From assembly GCA_001771975.1 (NCBI GenBank), contig MERE01000131.1, positions 1 to 9,967 of the forward strand: 9,967 nt of DNA, written 5' to 3'. Position numbers and translations under genes: made by a program. This document shows, piece by piece, positions 1-7,625 of this stretch. The DNA comes from Betaproteobacteria bacterium RIFCSPLOWO2_02_FULL_68_150. Its GTDB lineage: Bacteria; Pseudomonadota; Gammaproteobacteria; Burkholderiales; SG8-39. Each line of letters starts with the position of its first letter. The stretch's first letter is position 1. Under the pieces are notes generated by a model. It saw nothing but the letters and a program-made list of their open reading frames with translations, ran no database searches and was not told the DNA's origin.

Positions 1-794
1 TGCTTTTGCAGGAAATCGACCAGCAGTTCCATCTCGTCGCGATCGCCGCCAACCTCGAGCGCATCGCCGCCGCCAAGCGCCGTGCGCCAGGCGGCGATGC
101 GCGCGCCGCTCCCGCTGCTGGCGTATTGCAGCGCACGCAGCGGCGCGCCGCCGGCGAAGGCGAGCCAGTCCGCGGCGTCGCTGACACCCTGCGCCTCGAG
201 CCAGCGCGCCGACGTGGACGCATCCGGCAGAGGCACCGCGAGCTGCACGCAGCGGCTGCGAATCGTGGGCAGCAGGCGTGCCGGACGATGCGCGACCAGC
301 AGGAACGCGGCGTTTGCCGGTGGCTCCTCGAGATTCTTGAGCAGCGCGTTGGCGGTAGGCGTATTCATGTCCTCGGCCGGATGGAGGATGGCGACGCGGC
401 GTCCGCCGCGATGCGACCCCATGTGGACGAAATCGTCCAGCTGCCGCACCTGCTCGATGCGGATCTCGATGCTCGGCTTGCGCTTCGTCTTGGCGGCGGT
501 GTCGGTCGGCTCGTCGTCCTCGAGCATCGCCTTGCGGGCGATGGCTTCGGGTTCCAGGATGCGAAGGTCAGGATGGTTGCCGGCCGCGATCCACCGGCAG
601 CTGTCGCAGCCTCCGCAGGGAGCGGTTGCCAAGCCACGCCCTTCGCAGAGCAGAAGCTGCGCGAAGCGCTCCGCCAGCTGGAGTTTTCCGATTCCCCTGG
701 GGCCGTGCAGGAGCAGCGCGTGCGGCAGCCGGTCGAGCCAGGCGGCAAGCTTCCGGTAGGCCGTTTCCTGAAGCAGAAAATCCCGTTGCGTCAT
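1..794 (-). CDS. holB: DNA polymerase III subunit delta' (C-terminus outside window)
   Basis: Delta' is the fixed subunit of the clamp loader that places the beta sliding clamp on DNA during replication. The 264 codons in the window contain the family hallmarks. A P-loop-like segment GPRGIGK lies at residues 31-37, with Leu where Ser/Thr normally follows the Lys. A Cys4 zinc module uses C50, C60, C63 and C66. It is followed by HPDL, the segment IEQVRQL, the NLEEPP segment, and the SRC sensor motif within TIRSRC. The start ATG overlaps the tmk stop as ATGA (791-794), which implies translational coupling. The family usually runs to about 330 residues, so roughly 60-70 residues lie beyond the left edge. 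The altered P-loop suggests poor or no ATP hydrolysis, as known for delta' of E. coli, but this is inferred. Confidence 0.95.
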   Translation of the reverse strand, partial: MTQRDFLLQETAYRKLAAWLDRLPHALLLHGPRGIGKLQLAERFAQLLLCEGRGLATAPCGGCDSCRWIAAGNHPDLRILEPEAIARKAMLEDDEPTDTAAKTKRKPSIEIRIEQVRQLDDFVHMGSHRGGRRVAILHPAEDMNTPTANALLKNLEEPPANAAFLLVAHRPARLLPTIRSRCVQLAVPLPDASTSARWLEAQGVSDAADWLAFAGGAPLRALQYASSGSGARIAAWRTALGGGDALEVGGDRDEMELLVDFLQK

Positions 795-1414
795 GCGGCT
801 GCGACGATCTCGTCGAGCATTTTTCTGATCTCCGTCAGCGGCCGGCTGCCATCGATCACGCGCACGCGGTCCGGCTCCGCCCGGGCCAGATCCAGGTAGG
901 CGGCGCGCACTCGTTCGAAAAAGCCCTGGTTCTCGCGCTCGAAGCGATCCAGGACGCGCCCGGCCCCGGTGAGCCGGCCGCGGCTCACTTCGTAGCTGCA
1001 GTCGAAAATCAGCGTCAGATCCGGCTGCAGGCCCGGGTGCGCCACCTCGGCAAGGCGATCGATCAGCGGCCGCGGGATCCCCTTGCCGCCGCCCTGGTAG
1101 GCGATGGTGGCGTCGGTGAACCGGTCGCAGACCACCCACTTGCCGCGCTCGAGCGCCGGCCGGATCACGCGCGCCACGTGATCCGCGCGCGCCGCGAACA
1201 TGAGCAGCGTCTCGGGATACGGATCGATGGCGTCGGCGAGCAGCAGGGCGCGCAGTTTTTCCGCGAGCGGCGTGCCGCCGGGTTCGCGCGTCACCAGCAC
1301 TTCGCGCCCGGCGTTGCGCAGCCGCGCCGCGATCTCCTCGACGTGGGTCGACTTGCCGGCGCCGTCGACTCCCTCGAGCGTGATCAAGAGGCCCCTGCCG
1401 TCAGCGCGCGCCAT
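791..1414 (-). CDS. tmk: Thymidylate kinase (dTMP kinase)
   Basis: The enzyme phosphorylates dTMP to dTDP with ATP in the cytoplasm, the step shared by de novo and salvage dTTP synthesis. The 207-residue product has the normal family length. The P-loop EGVDGAGKST is at residues 14-23. The dTMP-site motif REPGGTP is at 43-49, DRF at 97-99 followed by AYQGGGKG, and a LID region rich in Arg at about 146-160. The P-loop has Ala rather than Arg before the GK, and the basic residues sit in the LID, as in the E. coli-type (type II) enzyme. The start overlaps the end of mltG by 14 bp and the stop overlaps holB by 4 bp, so the gene is central to an mltG-tmk-holB operon. No clear Shine-Dalgarno sequence precedes the ATG, so expression probably relies on coupling to mltG. 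Confidence 0.97.
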   Translation of the reverse strand: MARADGRGLLITLEGVDGAGKSTHVEEIAARLRNAGREVLVTREPGGTPLAEKLRALLLADAIDPYPETLLMFAARADHVARVIRPALERGKWVVCDRFTDATIAYQGGGKGIPRPLIDRLAEVAHPGLQPDLTLIFDCSYEVSRGRLTGAGRVLDRFERENQGFFERVRAAYLDLARAEPDRVRVIDGSRPLTEIRKMLDEIVAAA

Positions 1415-2402
1415 TCAACTGATATTTTCGCACGGCACGGTTGTGCTCCTCGAGCGTACGCGAAAATTCGCTCGAACCATCGCCGCGCGCGACGTAGTAC
1501 AGGGCGCCGGTTTTCGCCGGATGCAGCGCGGCGCGCAGCGCGGCGAGCCCCGGCAGCGCGATCGGCGTCGGCGGCAAGCCGGCGCGCGTGTAGCTGTTGT
1601 ACGGTCCATCGGCGAGCAGGTGGATCTTCTTCAGGTTGCCGTCGAAGCTCTCCCCCAGTCCGTAAATCACCGCAGGGTCGACCTGCAGCAGCATGCCCAG
1701 CCGCAGCCGGTTGGCGAGCACGCCGCCGATGCGGTCGCGCTCGGACGCGCGGCCGGTTTCCTTTTCCACGATCGACGCCATGATCAGCGCCTCGTAGGCG
1801 CTCCGGTAGGGAACGCCCGGATCGCGCGCCCGCCACTCCTGCTCGAGGTGGCGGCGCAGGGCCGCGTGCGCGCGGCGCAGGATGCGCAGGTCGCTCGTGC
1901 CCTTGGAAAACAGGTAGGTATCCGGATAAAAGAGCCCTTCCGGATGATCCTCCTGCGCGCCGAGCCGCCTGAGCAGCTCGGCAACGGGCAGGTCGGCGGT
2001 GTCGTGGCGCACCGCCGGGTGAGCGTCGAGCGCGGCACGCATCTGGCGGAAGGTCCAGCCCTCGATCACCTTTACCTCGGCTTGCGTCACGTCGCCGCGC
2101 GTCAGCTTGTCGAGCAGCTCGAGCGGGGTCGGCGGCGCGCCCAGCTCGTAGCTCCCCGCCTTGATGTCGTTGGCGCGCCCCAGGGCACGGGCGAGCAACT
2201 CGAAGCGCCAGGCGCCGACCGCTACGCCGGCCTCTTCGAGGCGCTGCGCGGCGCCGCGGAAGGGCATGCCCTGCGGGATCTCGAATTCCACCGCAAGGGT
2301 GCCGATCGCCACCGGGGTCGAGACGTACCACGCTGCGTAACCGGCGCCGGCGAGCGCCGCGAGCAGCGTCGCGGCCAGCAGGATCTTGAGGGATCGAAGC
2401 AA
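1401..2402 (-). CDS. mltG: Endolytic transglycosylase MltG (YceG family)
   Basis: MltG cleaves nascent peptidoglycan glycan strands at the periplasmic face of the inner membrane and is thought to set strand length. The 333-residue product starts with one hydrophobic segment (about residues 6-27) that should anchor it, with the rest in the periplasm. Family motifs follow in order: EGLFYPDTYLF (155-165), ASIVEKET (209-216) with E213 as the probable catalytic glutamate, GMLLQVDPAVIYGLG (236-250), and a PYNSYT...GLPP segment (267-278). The start is TTG at 2402. It is chosen because it lies just ahead of the membrane segment and the next in-frame ATG (residue 46) would remove it. It is first in an operon with tmk and holB, and divergent from ygfZ across 28 bp. 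Confidence 0.95.
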   Translation of the reverse strand: MLRSLKILLAATLLAALAGAGYAAWYVSTPVAIGTLAVEFEIPQGMPFRGAAQRLEEAGVAVGAWRFELLARALGRANDIKAGSYELGAPPTPLELLDKLTRGDVTQAEVKVIEGWTFRQMRAALDAHPAVRHDTADLPVAELLRRLGAQEDHPEGLFYPDTYLFSKGTSDLRILRRAHAALRRHLEQEWRARDPGVPYRSAYEALIMASIVEKETGRASERDRIGGVLANRLRLGMLLQVDPAVIYGLGESFDGNLKKIHLLADGPYNSYTRAGLPPTPIALPGLAALRAALHPAKTGALYYVARGDGSSEFSRTLEEHNRAVRKYQLNGAR

Positions 2403-2412
2403 CGCGAGACGG

Positions 2413-2418
2413 TAAAAT
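2413..2418 (+). promoter_or_regulatory. Candidate -10 element for the ygfZ operon
   Basis: The bases TAAAAT match five of six positions of the sigma-70 -10 consensus and lie 12 nt before the ygfZ ATG. The start point would fall near 2425, leaving only about 6 nt of leader and no room for a Shine-Dalgarno sequence. A TTGAGG at 2386-2391 is the nearest -35-like sequence, but its 21-bp spacing is too long to trust. Confidence 0.45.
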
Positions 2419-2422
2419 AAGC

Positions 2423-2428
2423 ATTCTA
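2423..2428 (-). promoter_or_regulatory. Candidate -10 element for the mltG-tmk-holB operon
   Basis: On the minus strand these bases read TAGAAT, five of six matching the sigma-70 -10 consensus. Transcription would start near 2416 and give a leader of about 14 nt before the TTG start. I see no convincing -35 element. It lies in the AT-rich patch that is otherwise unusual in this GC-rich DNA. Confidence 0.35.
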
Positions 2429-2430
2429 CG

Positions 2431-3327
2431 ATGGACCGTTCCTGCTCTTCGGCCGAATTGCTCGACTACGGCGCGATCGCCGTTTCCGGCGCTGACGCGC
2501 GCGCCTTCCTGCACGCCCAGCTGACCAGCGACATCGAGCACCTGCCGCGCGAGGAGGCACGCCATGCGGGCTGGTGCTCGGCAAAGGGACGCCTGCTCGC
2601 GACCTTCGTGGTGGTGCCGCACGAGGACGGCTTCCTGCTGCAGCTCGCGCGCGACCTGGTGCCGGCGGTCGCGAAGCGCCTGCAGATGTTCGTGCTGCGC
2701 TCGAAGGTGACACTCGCCGACGCGAGCGCCGACTGGCTGCAGTTCGGCGTCTGGGGTGCGGGTGCGGCTCGAGCGCTTGCTGCGCTCGGCGTGCAGGCGC
2801 CGGCCGGCGATCTCGGCATTGCCCGCAGCGCCGATTCGATCGCCGTGCGCATCGCCGCCGAGCGTCATCTCCTCCTGGCGCGCAGTTCGCAGCGCGCCGC
2901 GATTGCTGCGCAGCTGCCCGGAGACGACGCGGCGGGCTGGGCGCTGGAAGAGATCCGCGCCGGGCGCCCGCGTGTCTTGCAGGCGACGCAGGACCTGTTC
3001 GTGCCGCAGATGGTCAATCTCGAGTTGCTCGGCGGCGTCGATTTCAAGAAGGGCTGCTATCCGGGCCAGGAGATCGTGGCGCGCACGCAATACCGCGGCC
3101 AGCTCAAGCGCCGCATGGTGCGCCTGCGCACGCCGCAGCCGTTGCGGCCAGGTCAGGAACTGTACAGCGACGATTTTCCCGGCCAGCCGAGCGGCACGGT
3201 GGTGAATGCAGCGGCAGGCGAAGCGCTCGCCGTGCTGCAGATCGCCACGCTCGAGGGCCACAGCGCGGTGCGCGCCGAAGCAGGCGGCGCCGCGCTCGAA
3301 GTGCTGCCCCTGCCCTACGCCGCATGA
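2431..3327 (+). CDS. ygfZ: YgfZ/GcvT-like folate-binding protein
   Basis: YgfZ proteins share the fold of the glycine cleavage T-protein, bind tetrahydrofolate, and in E. coli help maintain certain Fe-S enzymes, including the MiaB tRNA thiolation enzyme. The 298-residue product has the signature KGCYPGQE at residues 207-214, with the conserved cysteine at C209, preceded by PQMVNLELLGGVDF. It also has the N-terminal motif ARAFLHAQLTSDI (23-35). It is cytoplasmic, with no signal peptide. It begins a plus-strand operon: its TGA overlaps the ATG of the DUF4936 gene, and the NRDE gene follows. The ATG at 2431 fits both the conserved N-terminus and the nearby -10 element. Confidence 0.95.
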   Translation: MDRSCSSAELLDYGAIAVSGADARAFLHAQLTSDIEHLPREEARHAGWCSAKGRLLATFVVVPHEDGFLLQLARDLVPAVAKRLQMFVLRSKVTLADASADWLQFGVWGAGAARALAALGVQAPAGDLGIARSADSIAVRIAAERHLLLARSSQRAAIAAQLPGDDAAGWALEEIRAGRPRVLQATQDLFVPQMVNLELLGGVDFKKGCYPGQEIVARTQYRGQLKRRMVRLRTPQPLRPGQELYSDDFPGQPSGTVVNAAAGEALAVLQIATLEGHSAVRAEAGGAALEVLPLPYAA

Positions 3328-3581
3328 CGAACTACTACGTCTATTACCGCGCCGATCCCGCGCGGCACGATGAGTTGCGCCGCGCGATCGAGGCGCTTTT
3401 CGCGCTGATCGAGAGCCAGACCGGCGTGCGCGGCCGCTGGATGCGCCGGCGCGACGAGCCGACCACGTTCATGGAAGTGTACGAGGGCGTTGCCGACGAG
3501 CGCGGCTTCGAGGCGCTGCTCGCGCGCGAAACCGCAGCGCTCGGCCTGGAGCGCCACACCGAGAGCTTCGTATGTGCCTGA
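3324..3581 (+). CDS. DUF4936 family small protein of unknown function
   Basis: This is an 85-residue cytoplasmic protein starting MTNYYVYYRADP. Its start ATG overlaps the ygfZ stop as ATGA and its last 10 bp overlap the NRDE gene, so it is clearly cotranslated with both. The pattern suggests a small alpha/beta (ferredoxin-like) fold: an N-terminal beta strand rich in Tyr, a long helix (about 12-32), a strand around WMRRR (40-44), a strand around TFMEVYEG (48-55), a second helix (58-73), and a last strand ending in Cys-Ala. I assign DUF4936 from memory of the family's N-terminus and its betaproteobacterial neighbourhood. No catalytic motif is visible. A role linked to YgfZ or the NRDE protein is only suggested by context. 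Confidence 0.85.
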   Translation: MTNYYVYYRADPARHDELRRAIEALFALIESQTGVRGRWMRRRDEPTTFMEVYEGVADERGFEALLARETAALGLERHTESFVCA

Positions 3582-4255
3582 TCCTCGTCGCCTGGCGCTG
3601 CCATGACGCGTATCCGCTCGTGGTAGCCGCCAACCGCGACGAGTTCCACTCGCGGCCGAGCGCGCCGGCGGCGTTCTGGAGCGACAACGCGCAGCTGCTC
3701 GCCGGGCGCGATCTCGAGGGCCAGGGTACCTGGCTCGGCGTGACGCGCAGCGGTCGTTTTGCCGCAGTCACCAATTACCGCGGCGCGCACGATCCGAAGG
3801 CGCTCGAATCACGCGGCCTGCTGACGAAGCGTTTTCTCGAAGACCGCTCGGCGCCGCAGGACTACGTCGCCGGCGTCGCCGCGCGCGCCGCTGCGTACAG
3901 CGGATTCAACCTGCTCGCCGCCGACGGCCGCGAACTCTGGTGGTACTCGAACCGGGGTGGCGCAGCGCGGCCGCTCGGACCGGGAATCCATGGTCTCGGC
4001 AACGAGCTGCTCGACAGCGCCGACGTCGCGCAGGCGAAGGAGCGCCTGGCGGAGGCTCTCTCGCCTTCACCCGCGATCGAGTCGCTGTTCGTGGCGCTCG
4101 CCCCCGCGCGCATCGTCAACGGGCCTTACGGCACGCGCTGTTCCACGGCGCTCCTCGCCGCGAGCGAGGGCCGCTGGCGCCTCGCCGAGCGCTCCTTCGA
4201 TGCAGCGGGACGGGAGCTTGCCACGGTGCACTTCGAATTTTCTGCCGGCGGCTAG
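3572..4255 (+). CDS. NRDE family protein (TANGO2 homologue)
   Basis: The 227-residue product starts MCLILVAW and has the family name motif NRDE at residues 21-24 within AANRDEFHSRP. The block GRDLEGQGTWLGVTRSGRFAAVTNYR spans roughly 45-70. A Cys at position 2 directly after Met is typical of the family and resembles the N-terminal nucleophile of Ntn-type folds, although catalysis here is unproven. Eukaryotic TANGO2 and some bacterial relatives have been linked to haem transport. The protein lacks a signal peptide and should be cytoplasmic. It is the third gene of the ygfZ operon and overlaps DUF4936 by 10 bp. It ends in a TAG that shares CTAG (4252-4255) with the stop of the convergent acetyltransferase gene. 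Confidence 0.93.
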   Translation: MCLILVAWRCHDAYPLVVAANRDEFHSRPSAPAAFWSDNAQLLAGRDLEGQGTWLGVTRSGRFAAVTNYRGAHDPKALESRGLLTKRFLEDRSAPQDYVAGVAARAAAYSGFNLLAADGRELWWYSNRGGAARPLGPGIHGLGNELLDSADVAQAKERLAEALSPSPAIESLFVALAPARIVNGPYGTRCSTALLAASEGRWRLAERSFDAAGRELATVHFEFSAGG

Positions 4256-4265
4256 AGCGGCCGGC
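4244..4265. repeat. Inverted repeat across the NRDE/GNAT convergent stops
   Basis: Two copies of GCCGGC (4244-4249 and 4260-4265) flank the shared CTAG. Inside, GC (4251-4252) can pair with GC (4257-4258) after a G-G mismatch. The RNA from either strand could form a GC-rich hairpin. There is no run of T on either side, so it is not a classical intrinsic terminator. Confidence 0.35.
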
Positions 4266-4671
4266 GCATCATCCGGTGCGGGATGCCCGCATCGAGGTAA
4301 GTCTCGCCCTCTTCCAGGAACTGGTGCCTGCGGTAGAACTCGAGCGCGTGCGTCTGCGCCGAGAGCGCGACTTCGCGGTCGCCGCGCGCGCGTGCCGCAG
4401 CCACCAGCCGCTCGAGGAGCGCGCCGCCGATGCCCCGCCCGCGCCAGTCTTTCAGCACCGCCATGCGCCCGATGTGCGAATCCGGCAGCAGCCGCCCGGT
4501 TGCGACCGGCACGCCCTCGCGCGGGAACGCGAGCGCGTGCACGCACTGCGGGTCCAGCTCGTCGAGTTCCATCTCGCGCGGAACGCGCTGCTCTTCTACG
4601 AATACGGCGTAGCGGATCCGGCTCGCCTCGGCGCGCGCCGTTTCCCAGTCCAGCAGTTCGATGCGCAGCAT
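4252..4671 (-). CDS. GNAT family N-acetyltransferase, ElaA/YjcF-like
   Basis: GNAT enzymes transfer an acetyl group from acetyl-CoA to an amine; the acceptor here is unknown. The 139-residue product has the N-terminal receptor motif RYAVFVEEQRVP (20-31), the acetyl-CoA motif RMAVLKDWRGRGIGGALLERL (about 69-89) with the R/QxxGxG loop RGRGIG, and the C-terminal block FYRRHQF...DAGIPHRMM. The last block resembles the ending of E. coli ElaA. A further upstream in-frame ATG at 4731 would add 20 residues from inside the neighbouring gene. I prefer 4671 because the conserved sequence begins there and a -10-like element sits between the two starts. It is monocistronic, divergent from the aldolase gene and convergent with the NRDE gene. 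Confidence 0.93.
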   Translation of the reverse strand: MLRIELLDWETARAEASRIRYAVFVEEQRVPREMELDELDPQCVHALAFPREGVPVATGRLLPDSHIGRMAVLKDWRGRGIGGALLERLVAAARARGDREVALSAQTHALEFYRRHQFLEEGETYLDAGIPHRMMRRPL

Positions 4672-4679
4672 GTCGGGAA

Positions 4680-4685
4680 AGTATA
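4680..4685 (-). promoter_or_regulatory. Candidate -10 element for the GNAT gene
   Basis: Read on the minus strand the bases are TATACT, five of six matching the -10 consensus. Only 8 nt separate it from the ATG at 4671, so the transcript would be leaderless or nearly so. It overlaps the divergent TATAAT by four bases. No good -35 element is visible. Confidence 0.4.
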
Positions 4686-4687
4686 AT
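4682..4687 (+). promoter_or_regulatory. Candidate -10 element for the aldolase/SDR-mtnA operon
   Basis: A perfect TATAAT lies 9 nt upstream of the ATG at 4697. Transcription would begin about 2-4 nt before the start codon, so the mRNA would be essentially leaderless. The -35 region is poor: TTCGAT at 4657-4662 with a 19-bp spacer is the best candidate. Its position supports the start at 4697 over the in-frame ATG at 4661. Confidence 0.55.
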
Positions 4688-4696
4688 TCGCCTCCG

Positions 4697-6661
4697 ATGA
4701 AAAGCCTCTGGGATGACGTCGAGGCGGCCACGTATGCCGGCCCGCTCGGGCCGCGCGTCTACAGCTCGCGCCTGCTCGGACGCGACAAGTCGCTGGTGCT
4801 GCACGGCGGCGGCAACACCTCGGTCAAGCTGAGCGAGACCGATCTGTTCGGCGAGCCGCAGGACGTGCTTTACGTCAAGGGCAGCGGCTGGGATCTGGCG
4901 ACGATCGAGGCACGCGGCTTCGCGCCGGTGCGGCTGGACTACGCTCGGCGGCTCGCCGAGCTGCCGGCGCTGTCCGATCCGCAGATGGTGAACGAGCTGG
5001 CCACGCACACGCTGCGCGCCGGTGCCCCGGCAGCGTCGATCGAGACGCTCCTGCACGCGATCCTGCCTCACGCCTACGTCGATCACACGCACGCCGACGC
5101 GGTGCTTGCGGTCACCAACGCGCCGCAGGGCGTGCAGCGCATCCGCGAGATCTACGGCGGCCGCGTGGTTGTCATTCCGTACCTCATGCCGGGTTTCGAG
5201 CTGGCGGCTTACTGCGCGCGCGAGTTCGCCAGGCAGGCGAGCGAGGAGACGATCGGCATGGTGCTGCTGTCGCACGGCGTATTCTCTTTCGGCGCGAATG
5301 CCCGCGAATCGTACGAGGGCATGATCCGGCTGGTAACGCTGGCCGAGGACTACCTGGCGCAGCGCAAGGCCTGGAATGTCGCGCCGGCAGTACAGCCGCA
5401 GGCGCCGTTCCGGCGCGACGAGGTCGCGGCCCTGCGGCGCGCGATCTGCGAGTGCGCCGGTTTCCCGATGCTGCTGCGCACGAACGGCGCGGAGAAATTT
5501 CTCGCCTTCGCGCGGCACGCGGACGTTGCGCGCATCTCGCAGCGCGGCCCGGCTACGCCGGACCACGTGATCCGCACCAAGCCGACGCCGATGCTGGGCC
5601 GCGACGTCGCCGCTTACGCGCGCCGCTACCGGAGTTATTTCGAGCGCAACGCGTCGCAGGCGAAGGAGACGATGCTCGATCCGGCGCCACGCATGGTGCT
5701 GGATCCGCAGTTCGGCTTTGCCGCCGCGGGCCGCAGCGCGCAGGACGCGTGCGTGGTCGACGAACTCTACGATCACACCGTCGACGTGATCCTGCGTGCC
5801 GAGGCGCTCGGCGGCTGGGGCGCGCTCGCCGAGCGCGACCTCTTCGCGATCGAGTACTGGGACCTCGAGCAGGCGAAGCTGAAGAAATCCGGCGCGCCAC
5901 CGCTGTTCGCAGGCGAAGTGGCGGTGGTGACCGGAGCCGCGTCGGGAATCGGCAAAGCCTGCGTAGGGTCCTTCCTCCAGCGGGGCGCGGCGGTGGTGGC
6001 GCTCGACCGCAACCCCGCCGTCGAGACGCTGTGGGAGCGGCCGGACGTACTTGGCCTCGCCTGCGACCTGACCGATGCCGCGGCCATCGACGCGAGCCTC
6101 GAACGCGCGGTGCGCGCTTTCGGCGGCGCCGACATGCTGGTGCTGAACGCGGGCCTGTTCCCCGCCCCGGCACCGGTGGAGGCGATCGCGCCCGAGGCCT
6201 GGCACAGCGCGATGGCCGTCAACGTGGAGGCCAATCTGCGCCTGCTGCAGGCCTGCCACGCACTCCTCAAGCTTGCGCCGCGCGGCGGGCGCATCGTCGT
6301 GATCGGCTCGCGCAACGTCGCGGCGCCGGGGCCGGGCGCGGCGGCCTATTCGGCCTCGAAGGCGGCGCTCAACCAGCTCGCCCGCGTCACCGCGCTCGAA
6401 TGGGCGAAGGACGGTATCCGGCTCAATTCGCTCCATCCCGACGCGGTGTACGACACCGCGCTCTGGACCGAGGAGTTGCTCGCTGCGCGCGCGCAGGCCT
6501 ATGCGTTGACCGTGGAGCAGTACAGGAGGCGCAACCTCCTCAAGACCGAGGTCTCGTCGCACGACGTAGCCGAGCTCGCCGCCGAGATGTGCGGACCGCT
6601 CTTCGCCAAGACGACCGGAGCGCAGCTGCCGGTCGATGGCGGGCACGACCGGGTGGTCTGA
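4697..6661 (+). CDS. Bifunctional class II aldolase/short-chain dehydrogenase
   Basis: This 654-residue cytoplasmic protein fuses two enzymes. The N-terminal part (about 1-400) is a class II aldolase of the fuculose/rhamnulose 1-phosphate type, with HGGGNTS (36-42), the metal site DHTHAD (H130, H132), and a third likely metal ligand, H193, in LSHGVFS. The C-terminal part (about 405-654) is an NAD(P)-dependent short-chain dehydrogenase with TGAASGIG (412-419), NAG (484-486), catalytic S538, and YSASK (Y551, K555). D437 after the second strand suggests NAD(H). All key residues of both domains are intact. Relatives are often annotated as rhamnulose-1-phosphate aldolase/alcohol dehydrogenase, but no rhamnose gene is nearby. 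The next gene, one base downstream, is mtnA, which points to cleavage of 5-methylthioribulose 1-phosphate or 5-deoxyribulose 1-phosphate to DHAP and an aldehyde that the second domain could reduce. That substrate is inferred. Confidence 0.94.
   Translation: MKSLWDDVEAATYAGPLGPRVYSSRLLGRDKSLVLHGGGNTSVKLSETDLFGEPQDVLYVKGSGWDLATIEARGFAPVRLDYARRLAELPALSDPQMVNELATHTLRAGAPAASIETLLHAILPHAYVDHTHADAVLAVTNAPQGVQRIREIYGGRVVVIPYLMPGFELAAYCAREFARQASEETIGMVLLSHGVFSFGANARESYEGMIRLVTLAEDYLAQRKAWNVAPAVQPQAPFRRDEVAALRRAICECAGFPMLLRTNGAEKFLAFARHADVARISQRGPATPDHVIRTKPTPMLGRDVAAYARRYRSYFERNASQAKETMLDPAPRMVLDPQFGFAAAGRSAQDACVVDELYDHTVDVILRAEALGGWGALAERDLFAIEYWDLEQAKLKKSGAPPLFAGEVAVVTGAASGIGKACVGSFLQRGAAVVALDRNPAVETLWERPDVLGLACDLTDAAAIDASLERAVRAFGGADMLVLNAGLFPAPAPVEAIAPEAWHSAMAVNVEANLRLLQACHALLKLAPRGGRIVVIGSRNVAAPGPGAAAYSASKAALNQLARVTALEWAKDGIRLNSLHPDAVYDTALWTEELLAARAQAYALTVEQYRRRNLLKTEVSSHDVAELAAEMCGPLFAKTTGAQLPVDGGHDRVV
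6524..6540 (+). other. Coding-region hairpin containing a Shine-Dalgarno-like AGGAGG
   Basis: AGGAGG (6524-6529) and CCTCCT (6535-6540) form a perfect 6-bp stem with a 5-nt loop near the 3' end of the dehydrogenase domain. No start codon follows at usable spacing; the mtnA ATG is more than 120 nt downstream. It is most likely incidental, but it could pause ribosomes. Confidence 0.3.
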
Positions 6662-6662
6662 G

Positions 6663-7621
<959 letters not shown>

Positions 7622-7625
<4 letters not shown>

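Noticed and set aside
1384..3261. A minus-strand open frame of about 625 codons spanning mltG and opposite ygfZ
   Set aside because: It is out of frame with mltG and antisense to ygfZ, both of which are well supported. It has no recognisable domain.
4244..4265. Intrinsic terminator between the convergent NRDE and GNAT genes
   Set aside because: The inverted repeat is real but no T-tract follows on either strand, so it was kept only as a repeat.
4661..4696. Upstream in-frame ATG at 4661 for the aldolase/dehydrogenase gene
   Set aside because: It would add 12 unconserved residues and place the TATAAT inside the coding region. The start at 4697 fits the family N-terminus.
4672..4731. Upstream in-frame ATG at 4731 for the acetyltransferase gene
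   Set aside because: The extra 20 residues would be encoded antisense to the aldolase start, and similarity to the family begins at the ATG at 4671.
4697..5900. Assignment of the aldolase as part of a rhamnose or fucose catabolic operon
   Set aside because: No isomerase, kinase, sugar transporter or regulator for these sugars is in the window, and the coupled gene is mtnA.
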